Notes: generated by a model from the letters alone, not told the origin. Counted from the first letter of the stretch, positions 22,765 through 34,590 are shown. The stretch is 64,000 nt of DNA from Pholiota molesta (GCA_014925825.1 JACGCK010000195.1:19943-83942); one strand, 5' to 3'. Numbers and translations are program-made.

Positions 22765-23514
22765 TCAAATGCGTCTTACCACACCATTCCCGCCAACTCC
22801 TACATGTAGATCCCCTACATAATCATAAACATGGCGTTCCCTTGCAATTACGTTGTCGATTACTCTGAATTTCCAAGGAGTTGTAGTAGCTATCACGTAT
22901 TCCGGTGATTCGAAAGCGGCTCGACTTCCCCACTTGTGCATGGCAAGGTAGCTGGGTACGTCGTGGCGGTTGGAATCGATAAGGCGGTATCTCGAGGACT
23001 GTATCCAAGTGGGAGCTTTACTGAGCAATGGGATGTGTTCTTCATTGTACCAACTATTGAAATCTTCCTCTCTTTCAACCGTCGGGGTCATTGCATTGCA
23101 GACGAGAATGTGCTGGGTATCGACTGACATCGTCATTCCAGTCGCGTTCTCTAGAGGTTTGTAGACGCGCCATTGCGTCGGTGTTATATCGCCATCGCAT
23201 TTTAGCTTGGAAACCAAGGATAGAATGGATTCCCCAGGAAGGTTGACCATGCAATTTAGAACGTCCTGTTCTGCGGACGCGTAAATCGATAAGGAGACGA
23301 GATTGTCAGAACCGAGGAGACGACATAACGAATGGATGATGGCGCCTAGCACACAGCACAAAGTTCAGAGAGATCGGTGGAATCCCAGAGAGGGTATCAA
23401 TTTACGACTCCAGCCTCTTTCGTGAGGACTTCCTGTCTGCAACTCCTTTTCTTCAACGGAGGGTGCACTCTGGTTTTGGAACATAACAAGAAACACAGAG
23501 GTCATGTTCAGCAT
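22765..23514 (-). CDS. EthD-like dimeric alpha/beta-barrel protein
   Basis: Predicted 229 aa. Exon 1 is 23514-23406 (start MLNMTSVFLVMFQNQSAPSV) and exon 2 is 23345-22765; the 60-nt intron has donor GTAAAT and acceptor TGCTAG, and the sum is 230 codons. The C-terminal half shows the ferredoxin-like signature of this superfamily: EEDFNSWYNEEHIPLLSKAP, then a strand with SSRYRLID, then YLAMHKWGSRAAFESPEY and a closing strand. The N-terminal half would be the partner repeat but lacks its own WY..EH motif. Such proteins include EthD-type and stress-responsive barrel proteins in fungi; no reaction can be assigned. The start is chosen because the longer frame lacks an ATG without exon 1. Confidence 0.65.
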
Positions 23515-24444
23515 TTCTTGGAGGTCCTCAGAGTCAGGTACGCGGGTAAGTCGGATTATCGCGATAACCTCGACGAAAAACGATGTGGAAGCGATGAGAA
23601 AGAGTGACTCGGGACTCGGGAGTCGGCAAGCCCGTAAGTTCTGGCAATGCCCAATTTAGGTAGTATTTACTCACGGGTCCTCAAAACCATTTTATTGCCA
23701 TTTTACACTGTTCCCTCTTCAAATCAGATGTACAACTCATTTGTTCTCTGGGCCTAATCGACTATCCATACCGAGGCTAGTTGATGACCCAAGCTGAACC
23801 CATGTATAGTCTGTAATTTGTCTGCAATCCAGTCTGGTGTTTCCAAGCTTCTTCCCATGCAACAAAAGTATCAAACGCGTGTATCCTTTCCGTTCCCAAG
23901 TGCTGTCTCAGATGCAACACGAAAACCGCATGCATGCATGTCATTATAATTATATGCATTGCCGTTAGAATGCTAATCATGATGGTAATACATTCTGCGT
24001 ATTCGTCGGCAGTGGTGAATACAAAGACGTACGGGATATGAAGAAGGGTGTAGGAATATTGTCGTCGATTTTTATGCAGGGGGTGTGGTAGAACTCCAGA
24101 ATAAGAGTACTACTGGCATCATGCACCTTCAAGTGGCCGCCTCTACCTCCGCGGCTTTTCCGCGTCGCCAGACAACTTTAGAATAGCACATCATGAATGT
24201 GTGAGTCATGCGAAATAGAATTAAACAACTGATACCGCATTACCAACGGAGTAAGTAAGTAAGTACATTCAGATACCGGACTCGCAGCTTCTCGAACATG
24301 AGACAGCCTGGACCTGAGGACGTGAGAAATGACGGGCGCCTATTTTGTTATCTGATGAGGGCGTGGCGCAAGCATGGCGTTCTCACATAAAAACTCGTTT
24401 TCTCTACCTTGCATGCCCTACTTTCTAACTTCTCAACTACATTT
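23515..24444. other. Intergenic with ERD2 3'-end relic
   Basis: No complete gene. Holds the promoters of the EthD-like gene and the second BTB gene and the relic described separately (23900-24110). Confidence 0.5.
23900..24110 (-). pseudogene. Diverged copy of the ERD2 last exon and 3' flank
   Basis: The segment matches the real ERD2 3' end at about 27617-27819 in the same orientation. Shared landmarks are the GTACT...CCCTGCAT end-of-exon, ATATCCCGTACG, CGCCGACG/TGCCGACG, the alternating GCATGCATGC run next to ATTATAAT, and CTGTCTCAGA. In the coding part the copy reads VLLFWSSTTPPA-stop where ERD2 reads VLQGQKFELPA-stop. The rest of ERD2 is absent, so this is a truncated duplicate. Confidence 0.75.
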
Positions 24445-25565
24445 ATGGCTTTGCTTGAAGATTTTGGGTCCAGTATCCTTGCAGTACCCGACGATGCGTC
24501 TCCCACCCCTGCGATCGAACCATCAGATCCAGATGTCATAGTTGCTTCCCCTCCTGAGGATCCAACGCCGACCGTTCATAAACAACGTGATCCTGATTTT
24601 TACTTCAACAGTATCTTTGTGGTCTTCGAGGTATTTCCTATGATCTGCTAGTTATTGCATACATGGTTGGCTCATAAACTCCTACGTTAGGCCGAAAATA
24701 CTTTATTTCGAGTTCCGAGCCATATTTTCTGCAACGAATCGGAAACTTTTGCAAAGGAGTTCAATCTGCCCACTCTAAAAAATCCCTCAGGCGCGACGTC
24801 GACCATTGTCTTACATGACATTCAAAGGGAAGATTTTTGCAATCTCTTGAAGGCCTTGTATCCCCTGTAAGTAATCAATATCTTCATTATATTATTGCCC
24901 GTTTACTTTACCTGATGATCAAAACACCATTTCTTCGTAGCGCTCTCTCGACGAAACTTTCCCTCTCTGAGTCGGAATGGATCTCTATATTGATGCTTTC
25001 GACGAAGTGGTGCTTCAAAAACTTGAGGATAATCGCGATCTCAGAGCTGGAATCGCTCAATACAATCACATCTGTCAACAAAATCATTTTCGGACGCTTC
25101 TGCTCCATTTCTTCTTGGCTCCTTGCTGGGCTGGTAGAAATTGCGGAGAGGGAGGAATCCATGAGCGATGACGATATAGTTGCTCTGGATCATATTACGG
25201 TCATTGCACTGCTCAAAGTGCGGGAGCGAAGACTGCAGACAAAATGCGACGAAATGGAACAGCGAATTCGCAATATGGGTTATCACGTTAATAATAACGG
25301 GTTGGCTGGGCTCTCAATGATAACGCAGGTCATAAGTAGCGCATTCAAAAGTGAACTGGTCGCCGTGCAGACAGAAGAGACGAAATTTGCGGTTGGTATG
25401 TAAATCATTTATTCACCATGACAGGATGAGTGTGCTGACTATCGTCTTGTCAAAGACCAAGTAATGACATTGGCGTCGTCCAAGGTGTCCTCTACTCCAC
25501 CACCGAAAATGCCAACAAAGGGAAAGAAGAAAGGGAAGAAGCAACAACCATTGTCAATGATATAA
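24445..25565 (+). CDS. BTB/POZ domain protein (copy 2)
   Basis: Predicted 308 aa from four exons: 24445-24630, 24691-24866, 24941-25395 and 25456-25565, summing to 309 codons with consistent phases. The BTB core reads DPDFYFNSIFVVFE, then AENTLFRVPSHIFCNESETFAKEF, then REDFCNLLKALYPL across the second intron. A helical BACK-like region follows (EWISILMLSTKWCFKNLR), and the protein ends in a Lys-rich tail (KGKKKGKKQQ). Same architecture as the BTB proteins near 2 kb and 35 kb but clearly diverged. Likely an intracellular protein-interaction adaptor; its partner is unknown. The ATG at 24445 is the first in a good context. Confidence 0.8.
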
Positions 25566-25750
25566 TTCCTTCGACTAAATAGTAGGATACAGCTGTGTAG
25601 TGAATCAGATGTTCCATATGTACATATATACTGATAATTCGGAACGGGAATTTCAGGCAAAAGTCAAATCGGCTGATGTACATAAGAAATATTTCGAAGG
25701 TCTTTGAGAAGACGAAATAAATGAATGATCATTGAGGGGCACCATTATTT

Positions 25751-25828
25751 TAGCGTGGGTGAGCGTGACGCAGCGTGGTGTAGCGTGAACGAGCGTGCAT
25801 TAGCGTGAGTACTAGCGTGCGCTAGCGT
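25751..25828. repeat. AGCGTG repeat cluster 1
   Basis: Irregular tandem copies of (T)AGCGTG at roughly 8-12 base spacing. A smaller cluster of the same element lies at about 25995-26035. Confidence 0.75.
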
Positions 25829-26574
25829 GACGTCGTAAACAGCCTTTGCGGCCGTTCCGCGTCATCCAAGACTTCCCCAGCTGCTAAAACCGGCGTAGGC
25901 GTGTGTTAGGGACGCCTGGTTGTATTACAACACAAAAAATACCATTGAACAATACAATTTAAGGCATTGGAACCTTGGGAGAGTGAGTTTGTGTAAGCGT
26001 GGACCAGCGTGCCGCTAGCGTGGGTCCAGCGTGCGCCAGTGCGCTGTCCTACTGAGGCTGATCAGCGTCATGATTCATCCACAGTTTCCGTCGCCACCAG
26101 AGCTGAGTCAAACATGTCTCACCTCATGGTTGAATATAAGTTGTACTTGTCATAGCTTGAAGCAATTCAGAATATTAAAAAATTGATATACGAGAAGGAA
26201 CATACATGCGCGGCAATAAGTAAGAAGGCTATAATGAAGTACATATGCTGGCTTCTGCTGAGTTAGCTCGTGCTCGCCATTGGCGTCCATCTCTTTGTCT
26301 TCGCGGCGAGTGAGAGGAGCGGGAACGCGTGGTGCCCTGGCATCATTTTACGGGCGCTTAAAGCATCTGATGAATTCCCGGGTTTATCCTTCGTGCTCGC
26401 GAATGCGCTAGCAATTTCTGCTTGCGAGTGTATATTGCTATTTGTTCTATTTTCGCTGAAAAACTATGCGCCAAGATCCTAAGTCTGTAGAACAAATTTC
26501 TCGAATATATTTGTCTTAGGCACTTATAAGCATGGATAAATATGTTTATTCATGTATATATACTCTAAGCGTAG

Positions 26575-26740
26575 ACCAGCTTGGAGTAGCGTGCAGCGGG
26601 AAAGTAGCGTGAGGTAGCGTGAGGTAGCGTGAGGTAGCGTGATCTGGCGTGAGGTAGCGTGAAGGTAGCGTGAAGTCGCGTGGCGGTAGCGTGGAGGTAG
26701 CGTGATGCTAGCGTGAAGGTAGCGTGGAGTAGCGTGGCCT
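26575..26740. repeat. AGCGTG repeat cluster 2 (10-bp unit)
   Basis: More than ten copies of GGTAGCGTGA-like units, several exactly 10 bp apart (GAGGTAGCGT repeated), then variants with one-base insertions. Minisatellite-like. Confidence 0.85.
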
Positions 26741-27401
26741 CGTATGAGCAACTGAGTTGATCTTCATATAAATGAACTTAGAACAATGCAGGAAGTCATG
26801 AATATTATTACTGTATTGTATATACTCTATTCTGCGCAAGCGTTGCATAAGTGCAATGGTTTTCGGTGCTCCGCGAGATATTTATCTTTGTTTGCTTAAA
26901 CCTTCCGAGAACCCAACAAGCATTTTATTCTTTGTAACGTCTTAACCTATGAGACACAAAATCTAGCAGATAGATAATAACTTAATACCTACATTTTTCC
27001 ATGGATTTATTTGGCTGTCTTGGACGACAAAAAATCTGGTGGCTGCATTGCGAATAATTATGTGTCACAGAAATAATGTAACGTGTGACAGATTTGTCTT
27101 AGCACTATTTCTGGTCTGTGCGCCCGCTACATGAACTAAACGTCTAAACAAAACATATATTTGGAGAGAATATTATCTATTGGACTGAATACCAAGAGAA
27201 ATAAGGAAGCAGAAGTGTTTTAGGAGAGATAATGAGCATTTAAAGTCCATAAGTTACTAGATAATCCATTTTCTGACTCTCTTGACCCAAAGAAATTTGG
27301 AAAGTGATATTTTTGCGAGGCCAGTATATCTACAATACACCTAGTCCCGTTGAACCGACTCTCGAGGCCACACAGCATCGGGAATTGGGCAAATGATGTT
27401 T

Positions 27402-27474
27402 GCTAGCGTGGGCTAGCGTGGGCTAGCGTGCACGTGACTCACGCTAGCTACACGCTAGCCACGCTAATCCACGC
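27402..27474. repeat. AGCGTG inverted-repeat hairpin
   Basis: Three direct GGCTAGCGTG units on the left (27402-27430) are followed by CACGTGACT and then inverted units CACGCTAG on the right (27439-27474). The two arms could pair as a stem with a short loop. Confidence 0.8.
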
Positions 27475-27782
27475 GAAAATCTAGTTGCCCATCATTGAGG
27501 ACACATTGGATCGACACTTCGCGGGTTTCAAACGGATATTTTGACTTCGTACTTACACTACTTATCGTGATCTGGTCATCGAACTGGTATACCTTCCTTC
27601 CCATTGACAGATAGATCTAGAGTACTGTCTCAGACGCAGTGCGAAAGCGCATGCATGCATGCCATTATAATATATGCGTAGTCGTAACAACGCGAATGAC
27701 GATGTAAATACATCCGGGATATACGTCGGCGGTGGTGCGTACGGGATAGGGGAAAGGGTGGGGGAATCACGGTCGTCGCAGT

Positions 27783-28973
27783 TCATGCAGGGAGTTCGAA
27801 CTTTTGTCCTTGCAGTACTCTATTGATAGAGACATCGAACGGTCAGTGCTAGGAAACAAGCAGGGGTGGGAAAAGGGCGTACTTTGTGAAGTAGACATAG
27901 AAAAAGTCGAGGTAAAGACCAGTTTGGACAATGCCAGCTGTCACTGCTATTGGGTCTACCAAGCCTTCTGAGAAATACCTGTTATACACAAAAGAGCAGT
28001 CAGTCACTGTCAGGTCCCCAGAACATGTAGCCAGTTATAAATAAATGTATAAAAAGTGATGTCATCATCGGGCTGCCGCTCTGTCGCTCGAAGCCGGCGG
28101 CGAACACGTAGCATCAGGAATCGGAGAACGATGCAAAGAAACATCTAGCTAGAGGACGGTAAGAGGGGGGGAAGAAATAACGCACCTGTAAATCCAATTT
28201 GGGATATACAACGCCCTGTAAGCGCCAAGTGCAGCCAAGTAATGCGTCGTGATAGTTTCTGCCTCGCCCGTACGCTGGAGCATGAAGAGCTGGGGGAGAA
28301 TAGCAACCGCCTCCAGCCAGATCGAGAACGACCAAAGGATCTCAGAGACCCAGAATTTGTAGTTGAAGATGAGCGCGAAGATGACGCAGGGACCGAGGAG
28401 GTATTCGACGCGGAAGGTATCGATAGAGGGGTCGTGCGTTGGCCTGTAGGTGTTCCAGATAGTCAGAAGCTTGTAATATGTCGCGAAGAACGCGATTCGG
28501 AAAGGAGGTAGGGTGGCAGGGTGGGGCTGACCTGTATTTGACCTTCATGAGGTAGAGAATGTAACAGCTGCTAGCAATGAAGAAGAGCTTCATCACGGAG
28601 TTGTACAGCGATACATAGCGGAAGAAGAGGTCGAGGTAGCGTGCAACGAAAACGACCACGTAGAGCGCTTGCGTTCGGAATGAAATACCTGCACATAGGA
28701 GAAGTCAGCCGTCCGTTCAACTGTTTCCTTGGGCAGTAGCAGAGAAAGATGGCCCATGTCAGTGTGAAGTGGAGATATGTACATACCCCTACATGACCGC
28801 GTAGTTTGTACCTTGTGCAACAATATGAAAATTGACGCGAGATGCGACAGGTCACCTAATTACCCATGCAAACATGCACAGCCAATACGCAGTAGTAATG
28901 TAACATCATTTATTAGCGCTCATTCGTCCGGCTCAAGCAATAACAACGCACCAAGAAACCTGAAAATATTCAT
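27783..28973 (-). CDS. ERD2: ER lumen protein-retaining (KDEL/HDEL) receptor
   Basis: Predicted 212 aa, the family's normal length. Six exons: 28973-28952, 28855-28787, 28688-28532, 28443-28186, 27978-27883 and 27819-27783; all junctions are GT..AG and the exons sum to 213 codons. The receptor retrieves escaped ER proteins from the Golgi by cycling in COPI vesicles. Diagnostic segments are the start MNIFRFLGDLSHLASIFILL, SCRGISFRTQALY, RYLDLFFRYVSLYNSVMKL, NYKFWVSEILWSFSIWLEAVAILPQL and the last exon VLQGQKFELPA. Seven hydrophobic segments are visible. The 5' exon is tiny, so the start is fixed by the conserved N-terminus. It works in the same pathway as glucosidase II and p115 elsewhere in this window. 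Confidence 0.97.
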
Positions 28974-30316
28974 CTTTCTACTTTTCGCGATACGTTTCGA
29001 GGGCGTTAGAAGGAGTTCGGATCCAAAGGCCAAGAGTTCAAGCTCAAGTTCTACTATCGGTTGACGTAAGCCTTTGGGGAAACACCAAGAAAAGGGGATA
29101 TAGAACGAAGAAACGCAGGTGGAATTTGCAAGAAAGGCCCGTGGCTGAAGAAACGGGGTTGCAATGTGCCAGGTGCGACTCGGATCAGTGACGACGCTGG
29201 CGTGAACGACTGCGACGTGTTCGCCCAAAAGGCCCATGACTAAGCAGTTTCCACGTTTAAAATGGCCGTGAGAAAAATGTTGTGTTGAACTTGTCACAAA
29301 TTGCACATCACAGGATGTCACGTCCTTACGTTCATACCACAACATCGACGACGACAGTGGACACTTACAAGGAGAGACGAGATATCGTTCAATGAAAAAC
29401 ATAAACCAATTATTCTGCCGGAGCCTATCAAAATCTTTGCACTACCCAGCTAAAATCAGGCCCTTGCTAGCTGCCACGCTTTTTGCTCTCATTGGAGTCG
29501 CCTGGCTTTGATTACTGTCCCAATCTTCTCATCTGTGCTATCCGCTTGCCTTGGTAGATTCTCTTGAATCTCAGTGCTTCTATGTTTGGGACCTAGAAAA
29601 AAATTCCGATCAAAACGGCCAGAAGACATGAACACGGTCTCCTCGATATATTGTTTACGAAATCTACAGCAAATACAGCTTCAGCCATGGCTGTGGAAGT
29701 CGCTTCCCAAAGGCTCGTGCCGTAGCATGGGTGACATTCTAACGACATTCGCTCGAATTTTTTTGCAAGGCTGGTCTAATCTTGGCTGGCCTGTCGGAAA
29801 TTTGTCGAATAGATGAACTCTTACGTTCTTAGGAGCAATGCTGAAGGTTATGTACCCGAGTATGGCTCGACGAATAAGCGAGGACTCACTTACAGTGATC
29901 TGGGACTTTTGCAGACGTAGAATATACCCTTGAAGCAGCTGCAAGGTCTTTGCAAGTAGTCACGAGAATCGTCGTCTCCTCCAGTGTCGGCTTCGATATT
30001 CTATGGTGAGCTCATCTGTTTCGCCACATCATCTCGAAACATCTGAATGTAGGACTCACTCTTTCTACCCAGGAATGGCACGTTATTCAATCTTTGGGAG
30101 TCCAGGAACATACTCTGTCGCAAAAGATTGGAATCCCGCTTCTAAGTACGCTCTGCTGACAGGTGGGGTACAAGTGCCCAAGCTCACGGAGTCGCTCTCG
30201 ATTGTCGCTGGAGAAGTCGAGGTCCCATCTGAGGTACTTGGCACTAAACTCTGATTCACCAAAGTTGCTGGTTAGGCAGAAGGCAGACCGTCTTGTGAAC
30301 CTGGGAATGCGATGCG

Positions 30317-30672
30317 GCTGTTCTAGAAATGGTCCGGATGACTGGTCAAGAAAAACCATCAGCAGCTACCATCCATTCTGATCGTCCGTCGCATGAAGTT
30401 AATGCCATTGCATTGCCTCCTTGTTCCACCGCTGGATGTTGCTGAAGAGATTGGTATCTTCCCTCGCTGCACATGAATTGACCAACATTGGATTAGGCTG
30501 TTCTGGCTTGCTCTGGTCTGGATGACTGGGCAAGAAAAACCGTCAGCTGCTGTGAACCATTCAGATTCTCAGTCACATGGGGTCAATGCCGTTTACTTCG
30601 TGTCCTATTGCTAGATGTTGCCGAAGAGATTGCTATCTTTCTCGCTGGAGTTGATCAACATTGGATTATTCT
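30317..30672. repeat. Diverged tandem duplication, period about 181-184 bp
   Basis: Two adjacent copies start GGCTGTTCT (30316 and 30498) and share GGATGACTGG.CAAGAAAAACC, then CC.TTGCTAGATGTTGC/CGCTGGATGTTGC, GAAGAGATTG and CAACATTGGATTA. Anchors at 30331 and 30515 set the period. No coding role seen. Confidence 0.75.
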
Positions 30673-31880
30673 CAGCGATACCTGACAATTGTCTGATGTC
30701 GAAAGAGCAGCGAGAGCCTTGAATATATCACGAAAATAGAATATCATACATAAATAGAACATCACACTTCCCAATTCCTGGAAAGCTCTGATGGTTTGTA
30801 TGGTTTATTTAGGTGCTTAGTCGCCTCTCCGTCTCCCTTGGGATCTAGCACGTCGTATAAGCAAGGTATGTATCTTTCACTACTGTTATCCACTATTCAA
30901 AATTTGAGGTATTTAAAGCTACGTTCCAGTGAGTCAATGATAATTACAAACCACTGAAGATGCCACCGCAGTTCTTTCTAAAGATATCAACCCAGTCCAC
31001 AACAATAAGGCCGCAAGTGACAATTCACACCTAAATACTATCATCGTATCAGTAGGATCAGAGTAGGATTACACTGTTTTACGCAGGTTTTACGGTTCAA
31101 ATATGCCGCTTTACATACATAGTAACATACAGAATTCTTGGAGGATGCACACGTGCAGTGTTAAGTTACTGAGCGCTTATTTTGACCTTTGTATCTTGTC
31201 TACTAAGTACAAGACGAACTCATTTCCAACGGGATTACTTATCGAGCTTAACCTAGGTAAGAATTTATTTTGACTGATTTCAAAACCTGGCTACATGTCC
31301 TTCCTCTCATTCATTGGCTTGCAATTTTGTACAATGTACGAGCGACGAGCATCCGACATCGTCTCGGGCTGACGTTGAAACCTTGCCGAGCGGTGATCTT
31401 CAGGCCGAATTCTAAGAACAGAAAGCAGCCATTCGATGTTCAAAACGTTCAACTTCGAATCTTCTTTGTACGATGATCGCAACTATGTTATTTTGCGGAT
31501 GAGTACCATGCGATGTGATACGCATAAGTCATGAGTCCATGGCTGAAAACATTTTTGTAAACATAAGCCCCGCTTGCACTGACATATCTTTGCATGAATG
31601 ATGAGGGTAGGTTTGAAAATCAAAATCACTGCTCAGACTCGGAGTTCTCGTCCTTGATATCGACTTGATATGTATATATTTTTGTACTCTGTGAGCCTTG
31701 AGGTCGAAAAAAGGTTAGTCTATATTATTGGACCGGCAGCGGCATTTTGAGCCGATTCCAGTGGAATCGGCATTTGTTTTGAACGTAGGAGTATCTTTGC
31801 CGCGACAATAATAATACGTACACTAGAAAGATACTCTAGCATCCCTACATTATATTAATTTTTTTTTTTGCTATGAACAG

Positions 31881-31887
31881 TATAAAA
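31881..31887 (+). promoter_or_regulatory. TATA box of the glycopeptide gene
   Basis: TATAAAA 84 bases before the ATG at 31965, following a long T tract (about 31859-31869). Suggests strong, defined transcription of this secreted protein gene. Confidence 0.6.
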
Positions 31888-31964
31888 GCAGATGTTCTAC
31901 TGCTCCTAAACCTCAGATCTTTCAAGACTCTCATTCCCTCGTCTACCAACGAACAACTCAAACC

Positions 31965-32907
31965 ATGTTCTCCCTCAAATCTGCTTTTGTGGTCGGTCTT
32001 GCAGCGATTGCCATCGGCGTCAACGCTGAGTCGCACACTGTGCACTTCACTAACAAGTAAGAAACTATGGCAGATTATTTTCTATGATATATACTCATCT
32101 TTTCTCCCATAGCTGTGGCTTTGGAACCGTCAGTCAAATGTTGATGGAACTGACCTAGTTCTTTCTTTACTCATGAGTTCCTGTAGCCAACTTTAATCCA
32201 AGGTGGAAACGTCCTGTCAACCGGGGGTGATTTCACTTCGAACGGACCTCTTACTGCAGCCATTGCGTACGTTTTATAGCGGGTTAATTATCTACCACTG
32301 ATTTACCATTGTTCGGATGTAGGTATTTGCAAACAGGTACTTGCTTCAGCTCAAAGATTGTTATTTCGAAGCTAATCTAATTGTCTAATAAAGGCGGTTG
32401 TGGGTTCAACGGAGAGGGTTGCACTCTCATCGAGACCACTCTTGTTAATCCTACCTCCCCAGGAAGTGGATCTAGCACCGACATTTCACTTATTCCTCCG
32501 TATGTTTAAGATCATCGCGTCGTTTTCCTCTCTTATTTGATGTATTTTACAGTCACTCGTTCTCCGTGACTTCTGGATTTGGGTAATAGTTGCATCTCAA
32601 CCAAATCTCAACCTCCGTGTCATACTCAACTCATGACTGCGTTCTAGATACTTCAACGGCTGCGATACATCAGGAGCAGACTGTAAGTCTTACCTTCCTT
32701 CTAAAGGGTCAAACCGCCTTGCCTAATTGCTCACCATTAAATTTAGGCACCAATGCTAATTGCCCCACGGCATTCCATGTATCCACCGACACCGGTGTCC
32801 AAGTTGCTTGCCAAACTAACAATGTAAGAGCGAATTCCAGAATTATCCTCAACATCTGTTCTAATTTGAGCTACTAGGTCAATCTTGCGATTACTTTCTG
32901 CGACTGA
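31965..32907 (+). CDS. Secreted thaumatin-like 'glycopeptide' family protein
   Basis: Start ATG at 31965 yields a signal peptide (MFSLKSAFVVGLAAIAIGVNAE), then SHTVHFTNNCGFGTPTLIQGG, the opening of the fungal glycopeptide family related to thaumatin-like folds. At least seven short introns interrupt the frame; spliced, the mature protein continues with NVLSTGGDFTSNGPL, GCGFNGEGCTLIE, SGFGYFNGCDTSGADCTNANC, then ACQTNNVNLAITFCD and stop at 32905. Eight cysteines remain after the signal peptide, consistent with four disulfides. These proteins are secreted and usually abundant in basidiomycetes; their biochemical role is unsettled. Adjacent to GEP4 on the same strand but with its own promoter. 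Confidence 0.85.
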
Positions 32908-33349
32908 GATTGAGTTGGAAGCCGTTGGACTCGGAGGTCCCTAAGTCTGAATTAACGCTTGTGATTGGGTTGTAAACAATAAAAAAATGTGCTACCGGAA
33001 TATTTGGTGACGAGAACGTCGATCTAACTTTGGACTTTGGGTATGCAATGACGGGCGCCTATTCTAGATTCATCAAAGCAACAATAATGGGTGCTAAAAG
33101 AGCCAAATTTCAGAGGATCAACTCATTCCCGTATATTGAGCTATAAGCCTATATCCTAAAAAATTTGAGCTTATGCTTCGTTGAACATTCCAAGTGGTTC
33201 ATCGCTTTTTCACAACTTTTTCACCTCCAGGGAAGATGTCAATATACACCACGTGACTGGAGAATTTGTCTGCTGCCGCCATGCCGGACCCGGCTCCTTC
33301 GTCACTGTACATCCTCCTCCTCGCTCAACGGCGCGCGAGCAAAACCACC
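32908..33349. other. Intergenic, GEP4 promoter
   Basis: A 442-bp spacer between two plus-strand genes. No specific element identified. Confidence 0.45.
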
Positions 33350-34412
33350 ATGCCGCTGAACATTCCTGGAGTCTTGGTGCCATTCCAGCTCTTGATACAG
33401 CCAAGGCTGGTTATCCCTGGCGTAATAGTGAAAGGTATCTGCACTCCGAGGCCCTAGTAACCTATCAGTATTTCTGATCCACGCCTGGCACAGGAAGACA
33501 TCCGCCATATCGACTTTGCAGCGCTGAAACGGGCGGGATACCGGGGTGCGGTATTTGACAAGGATAACTGTTTGGTTTGTTCTCTTTCGTTTCGTGTTCG
33601 GTTTGTTGGTAAACTTTGTTTCCGTGCAGACGATACCACACAAAGACACCCTCGTTCCAGAGCTTCAGGTCAGCAATCACGCGTTATTGTCGTTCTATGG
33701 CGCGAAAACTGAGATGGCTGTAGGAATCATGGAAGGAGTGTCGTGAAATTTTTGGCGAAGGCAATGTTCTCATCGTCAGCAACTCCGCGGGCACATACCT
33801 AGATGCTGGGGGGCTACTGGTATGCTCACATTCCCTTCTAACTGACAATGCCCCACACTAATATAGCACTGATATTATTTGCAGACTGAGTCGGTCACTC
33901 ACCACCTAGGCGTCCCCGTCCTGCAGCACAAGGCATTCAAACCAGCGTACTCGTGTATAACCGCGATCCGCACCTACTTCTCCTCGCTCCGTTCTCCGGT
34001 CCTCGACCATGAACTCATCGTCGTTGGCGACCGCATCTTCACCGATGTCGTCCTCGCGAACCGAATGCGCTTGCAAGCGAATCGCTCCAAACGCGCTCTG
34101 AATGCATCACCGTCCCTTCCACGTGAAAAAGATATCAGCTCAGTAGAAGCAAAAGGACCTTCGGATGTCGATAGGACGACAACCACATCGCGGGGGCCTC
34201 TGGCGATATGGACGACAGGCGTTTGGAAAAAGGAGAGCATGCTGATGCGGCTGTTAGAGGGCCAATTGGTGAAGTCGGTGCAGAAGTGGTCTACGCCACC
34301 AGCGGGAGAGCCTTTCGATTCGAGGCAATTTGTGAAGGAGGTTGCCAAGCCTGAGCCACCAAGAAGGCAATCTTTGTTTGATGGTCTAATATCACGATTA
34401 CGACGAGCCTAG
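33350..34412 (+). CDS. GEP4: Phosphatidylglycerophosphatase, mitochondrial (HAD family)
   Basis: Predicted 274 aa; dephosphorylates phosphatidylglycerophosphate to phosphatidylglycerol on the way to cardiolipin at the inner mitochondrial membrane. Exons 33350-33434, 33498-33574, 33630-33668, 33724-33819 and 33885-34412 sum to 275 codons. The HAD motifs are all present: VFDKDNCLT (motif I, D-x-D, split by an intron just before the Thr), IVSNSAGT (motif II) and VVGDRIFTDVVLAN (motif III). The N-terminus MPLNIPGVLVPFQLL and the block LGVPVLQHKAFKPAYSC are family hallmarks. The C-terminal 100 residues are less conserved and Ser/Arg-rich. The ATG at 33350 is chosen because upstream in-frame codons do not match the family. 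Confidence 0.93.
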
Positions 34413-34590
34413 CTAGATGATTATCGATATCCATGCATCCCACCTCATTCATATCTGCTCGCTTTGTTATCATTTAAAATACATCTATTAATTCGCTTTT
34501 TCGGTATGTAAAGTAAAAGACAATTACTTAGTACAAGGAACATTAGCCTAAAGTCCAGATCGTCATCTCGAAGAGAAGGAAAGTCATGAT

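Larger units (their letters stand above)
25566..27782. other. Repeat-bearing gene-free segment
   Basis: No gene supported. It contains four clusters of the AGCGTG family (listed separately) and otherwise AT-rich sequence. Confidence 0.55.
28974..31964. other. Gene-poor segment upstream of the glycopeptide gene
   Basis: About 3 kb with no gene I can support. Holds the ERD2 promoter near 29000-29400, the tandem duplication at 30317-30672 and the TATA box at 31881. Frames near 29700-30360 on the minus strand show no coherent spliced model. Confidence 0.5.

Noticed and set aside
25751..26740. CRISPR-like array reading of AGCGTG repeats
   Set aside because: Unit and spacer lengths are far too short and irregular, and the host is a eukaryote; it is a minisatellite-type repeat.
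29010..29402. Minus-strand frame upstream of ERD2
   Set aside because: It is the 5' flank and first exon of ERD2 read through an intron; the real gene starts at 28973 with MNIFRFLG.
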